A stretch of 64,000 nt of DNA from Pseudomonas sp. CFII64 (lineage in GTDB: Bacteria; Pseudomonadota; Gammaproteobacteria; Pseudomonadales; Pseudomonadaceae), in contig NZ_ATLO01000020.1 of NCBI RefSeq assembly GCF_000416235.1, positions 1 through 64,000 on the forward strand, read 5' to 3'. The position numbers and the translations under genes were made by a program. The notes below the pieces were generated by a model. The model made no database searches. It saw only the letters and a list, made by a program, of their open reading frames with translations, and was not told the DNA's origin. Below, piece by piece: positions 61,726 through 64,000 of this stretch (position 1 is the stretch's first letter; every line of letters starts with the position of its first letter).

Positions 61726-62484
61726 ATGAACACAGAAACGACAATTTCCCGACACATATCTCTCAGAAAACGCAGCTTATTCTGTGTAATGGCAGCACTG
61801 TGCCTGTTTAGCCTGGCCGGTTTCAGCCGCGCCGACACTTTCACACTGCCTGAACAGCTTATCGGCGTCACTCAGGGGTTTCTTGAATTCACTGTTGAAG
61901 ACTACCTGGCGACCAATCAAATCGAAGGCCGTTCGGAAATCGAAGTCAAGCAGCTGGATCCTCGCACACGCATGCCGTATTGCGACAAGGATTTGACAGC
62001 ATCACTGGAAAGCCCGAAGCCAGTCGGCCGCGTCAACGTCAAGGTTCGCTGCGAAGGCACATCGCCCTGGACGGTGTTCGTGCCCGCACAAGTCCACCTG
62101 TTTCGTAACGTCGTGACGGCCGTGCGGCCCCTCAAGCGCGACAGCCTGGTCAGCGAAGACGATGTGGCCCTGCGCGAGCGCGACATCGGCCAACTAGGGC
62201 AAGGTTTTCTCACTTCTCTGGATCAGGCCGTCGGACAGAAAACTGTCCGACCGGCGGTAATGGATCAGGTTCTTTCCCCTACATATCTGGAACAGCCGCA
62301 ACTCATCCACAAAGGTGATCAGGTGGTGATTATTGCGCGCAGCGGCACTCTGGCGGTTCGCATGCCCGGTGAAGCCTTGTCGGACGGTGGGCTCAACGAG
62401 CAGATACGCGTGCGCAACCTCAACTCGAAACGGGTCATAAAAGCCAGCGTAACCGGCGCCGGACAAGTGGAAGTGCCTATGTGA
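61726..62484 (+). CDS. flgA: P-ring assembly chaperone FlgA
   Basis: A 252-residue periplasmic chaperone. A signal anchor/peptide is at about residues 17-36 (LFCVMAALCLFSLAGFSRA). The SAF domain spans about 115-178 with VTAVRPLKRDSLVSEDDV, and the C-terminal domain ends VKASVTGAGQVEVPM-like. It assists FlgI ring assembly. It is divergent from cheV. Confidence 0.95.
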   Translation: MNTETTISRHISLRKRSLFCVMAALCLFSLAGFSRADTFTLPEQLIGVTQGFLEFTVEDYLATNQIEGRSEIEVKQLDPRTRMPYCDKDLTASLESPKPVGRVNVKVRCEGTSPWTVFVPAQVHLFRNVVTAVRPLKRDSLVSEDDVALRERDIGQLGQGFLTSLDQAVGQKTVRPAVMDQVLSPTYLEQPQLIHKGDQVVIIARSGTLAVRMPGEALSDGGLNEQIRVRNLNSKRVIKASVTGAGQVEVPM

Positions 62485-62605
62485 ATAGCCATGCAAATAA
62501 CTGACTGCTGGTAGAGAACGCTGGTTTTTTCTAGACTGCGAAACAAGTCCCGTAATGTGAGGTCCATTCTCACGTGCGTTTCACATGCATTTCGCATTCG
62601 GACTA

Positions 62606-62632
62606 AAGTTTTCGTGGATTTGGTCGAAACCA
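62606..62632 (+). promoter_or_regulatory. FliA (sigma28) type promoter of flgMN
   Basis: TAAA, 15 bases, GTCGAAAC; the -10 fits GCCGATAA at five of eight positions. It is 34 bases upstream of the flgM start. FliA-driven flgM is known in P. aeruginosa, which supports the call. Confidence 0.65.
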
Positions 62633-62666
62633 TGGCAAGCGTCCAAATACCCAGAGGTTTTTTATC

Positions 62667-62981
62667 ATGGTCATTGATTTCAGCAGGCTGAACAACGCGC
62701 CATCGGTGGGCAGTACAACGCGCACCAGCAGCACCAAGGAAACTGGCAATACCGAATCTGCCTCCGCCGGCGCAGCAGTTGAAACTGGCAAAACCGGAGA
62801 ATCCGTTCATTTGAGCGGCGAGGCTCAACAGTTGAAAAAAATCACCGATACGTTGCGCGATCAGCCTGCTGTCAATAGCGCCCGAGTGGCGGAGTTGAAG
62901 CAGGCAATTGCAGACGGCAGTTATCAGGTGGACAGCAACCGGGTGGCCAGCAAGCTGCTCAATTTCGAAGCCCAGCGCTAG
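62667..62981 (+). CDS. flgM: Anti-sigma28 factor FlgM
   Basis: A 104-residue protein that holds FliA until exported. The conserved C-terminal FliA-binding half has [17 protein letters not shown] and [20 protein letters not shown]. The N-terminal part is Ser/Thr/Gly-rich and disordered. flgN follows after 49 bases. The HsbA protein encoded in this window is its known partner in P. aeruginosa. Confidence 0.95.
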   Translation: MVIDFSRLNNAPSVGSTTRTSSTKETGNTESASAGAAVETGKTGESVHLSGEAQQLKKITDTLRDQPAVNSARVAELKQAIADGSYQVDSNRVASKLLNFEAQR

Positions 62982-63030
62982 CCCGGAGCTCGCGGTGGAT
63001 TTTCTGGACGCTTAAAAACCAGAGCATGCG

Positions 63031-63495
63031 ATGCAAGACACTACTTTGCTGCAACTGATCACCGATGATTTTGTGCCCGCCCGGCAATTGCTTGAGCTTT
63101 TGCAGGCCGAATCGATTGCGCTCCACGGTCGCGACATGGTCGAGATGGAGCATATTCTCGCGCAGAAACAGGCAATGGTGATTCTGCTTGAGCAGCATGG
63201 CCGCAAGCGTAGTCAGTTGTTGGTCGCCATGGGCTTGAGTCCGGACCGCAAAGGATTGGTTGAGCTGGCGAGTCATTCGGCAGTCGGCGAAGAACTGGTC
63301 AAGGCCGGCGATGAACTGAGCGCGCTGATTATGCAATGTCAGGCGGCAAACGAAAATAACGGTGGCTCGATTCAGCATCAACAAATCACGACGGCTCATC
63401 AGCTGAGAATATTGACGGGCGATACGCCAACGCTTTATGACAGCCGCGGCTCGACATCCGGGCGCGCCAAGCCAAGGCCACTAAGCCAAGCGTAA
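63031..63495 (+). CDS. flgN: Flagellar export chaperone FlgN
   Basis: A 154-residue helical chaperone for FlgK and FlgL. It shows LLQLITDDFVPARQLLELLQ, a helix pair typical of FlgN, and the C-terminal Arg/Ser-rich tail. It follows flgM in the usual flgA-flgM-flgN order. Confidence 0.93.
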   Translation: MQDTTLLQLITDDFVPARQLLELLQAESIALHGRDMVEMEHILAQKQAMVILLEQHGRKRSQLLVAMGLSPDRKGLVELASHSAVGEELVKAGDELSALIMQCQAANENNGGSIQHQQITTAHQLRILTGDTPTLYDSRGSTSGRAKPRPLSQA

Positions 63496-63576
63496 TTTCT
63501 GTATCAAGGCGCTTTGCATGCTGGCAAAATGCCCGCCATTGCGTTGCTGTCGTATTTTGCCTGGAGATGGAAAAAA

Positions 63577-64000
63577 GTGAATGGCTCAAGCGCGGAAGAT
63601 GCTCCGCAGCCCCCAAAGGTTTTAACTACACCTTTGGAAATTGCCGCCAACCTGCGGCAGTTACTTGAAAGTCATGATCCGTTGATCATTACCTTTCATG
63701 AGCGCACCCAGCGTTTTCAAAGCTACCTGATCGAGGTAGATCGCGAAGCCAACACCATGGCTCTTGACGAAATGATTCCCCGCGACGGTGAACGCTTCCT
63801 GACCAACGGCGAGCCCTTTCGCGTCGAGGGGTTTCATGATGGCGTGCGTATCGCGTGGGAAAGCAGCGGCCAATTGACCATTTCGGACAACGACGGTCAG
63901 CGGCTTTACCGCGGCGCGCTGCCCGAAGAAGTGATTTATCACCAGCGTCGCAACGCCTTTCGTGCCGCACTCAAGCTCGCATCACTGGTCAATGTCGAAA
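63577..64000 (+). CDS. flgZ: Flagellar PilZ brake protein (YcgR/FlgZ), cut by window end
   Basis: The first 141 residues of a c-di-GMP receptor. The start is GTG at 63577 ([18 protein letters not shown]), with GGAG about nine bases upstream. Residues about 25-120 match the YcgR N-terminal domain ([20 protein letters not shown]). The PilZ arginine motif QRRNAFRA is at about 127-134, right before the window ends. FlgZ slows the motor when c-di-GMP is high. Confidence 0.85.
   Translation, partial: MNGSSAEDAPQPPKVLTTPLEIAANLRQLLESHDPLIITFHERTQRFQSYLIEVDREANTMALDEMIPRDGERFLTNGEPFRVEGFHDGVRIAWESSGQLTISDNDGQRLYRGALPEEVIYHQRRNAFRAALKLASLVNVE

Overview
The window is one almost unbroken polar-flagellum cluster from a fluorescent-type Pseudomonas (P. 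fluorescens / P. syringae side of the genus, not P. aeruginosa). The evidence is the sigma54/FleQ/FleSR regulatory set, the short 283-residue flagellin with a canonical flg22 segment, REP/REPIN repeats, and the gene order: flgA, flgMN, cheVR, flgB-L, a glycosylation island, fliC-flaG-fliD-fliS-fliT, fleQ, fleSR, fliE-J, fliK-R and flhB all lie together, whereas P. aeruginosa splits them between loci. Nearly all genes are on the minus strand; only flgA, flgM, flgN, a PilZ gene cut by the window end and one small secreted-protein gene are on the plus strand.

Layout from high to low coordinates (direction of transcription of most genes). 64000-61726: flgZ/ycgR-like PilZ gene (partial), flgN, flgM, flgA on the plus strand. 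61645-59782: cheV and cheR. 59359-56449: flgBCDE from a sigma54 promoter to a strong terminator. 56229-54481: a second, larger flgE paralogue whose middle domain is duplicated. 53954-45496: flgFGHIJKL behind a sigma54-type promoter. 45387-24413: flagellin glycosylation island. 24154-20521: fliC (FliA promoter and terminator), flaG, fliD (terminator), fliST (own FliA-type promoter). 20356-16114: fleQ, then fleSR from a sigma54 promoter. 15861-268: fliEFGHIJ, the hsbA-hsbR-hptB signalling module, fliK, fliLMNOPQR, flhB, started by a near-perfect sigma54 promoter.

The island is the most unusual part. Its backbone looks like the P. syringae flagellin glycosylation island (two giant multidomain glycosyltransferases, Fgt1 and Fgt2, and a ketoacyl-ACP synthase III between flgL and fliC). 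Here two sugar-nucleotide cassettes are set between those backbone genes. Between fgt1 and fgt2 lies a seven-gene, translationally coupled CDP-sugar set (glucose-1-P cytidylyltransferase, CDP-glucose 4,6-dehydratase, 3,5-epimerase, C-methyltransferase, C4 aminotransferase, hexapeptide N-acyltransferase, CmcI-like methyltransferase) that predicts a branched C-methyl, N-acyl amino-dideoxy sugar. Between fgt2 and the KAS III lies a pseudaminic-acid set (pseB, pseC, pseF, pseG, pseI) that lacks pseH and holds a 31-codon reading frame which may be the in-frame-deleted remnant of a pseudaminic-acid methylase. A short Maf-type nonulosonate transferase and an overlapping 85-residue partner gene follow. 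The flagellin is therefore predicted to carry at least two chemically different glycans.

No rRNA, tRNA, CRISPR array, transposase or prophage gene was seen.
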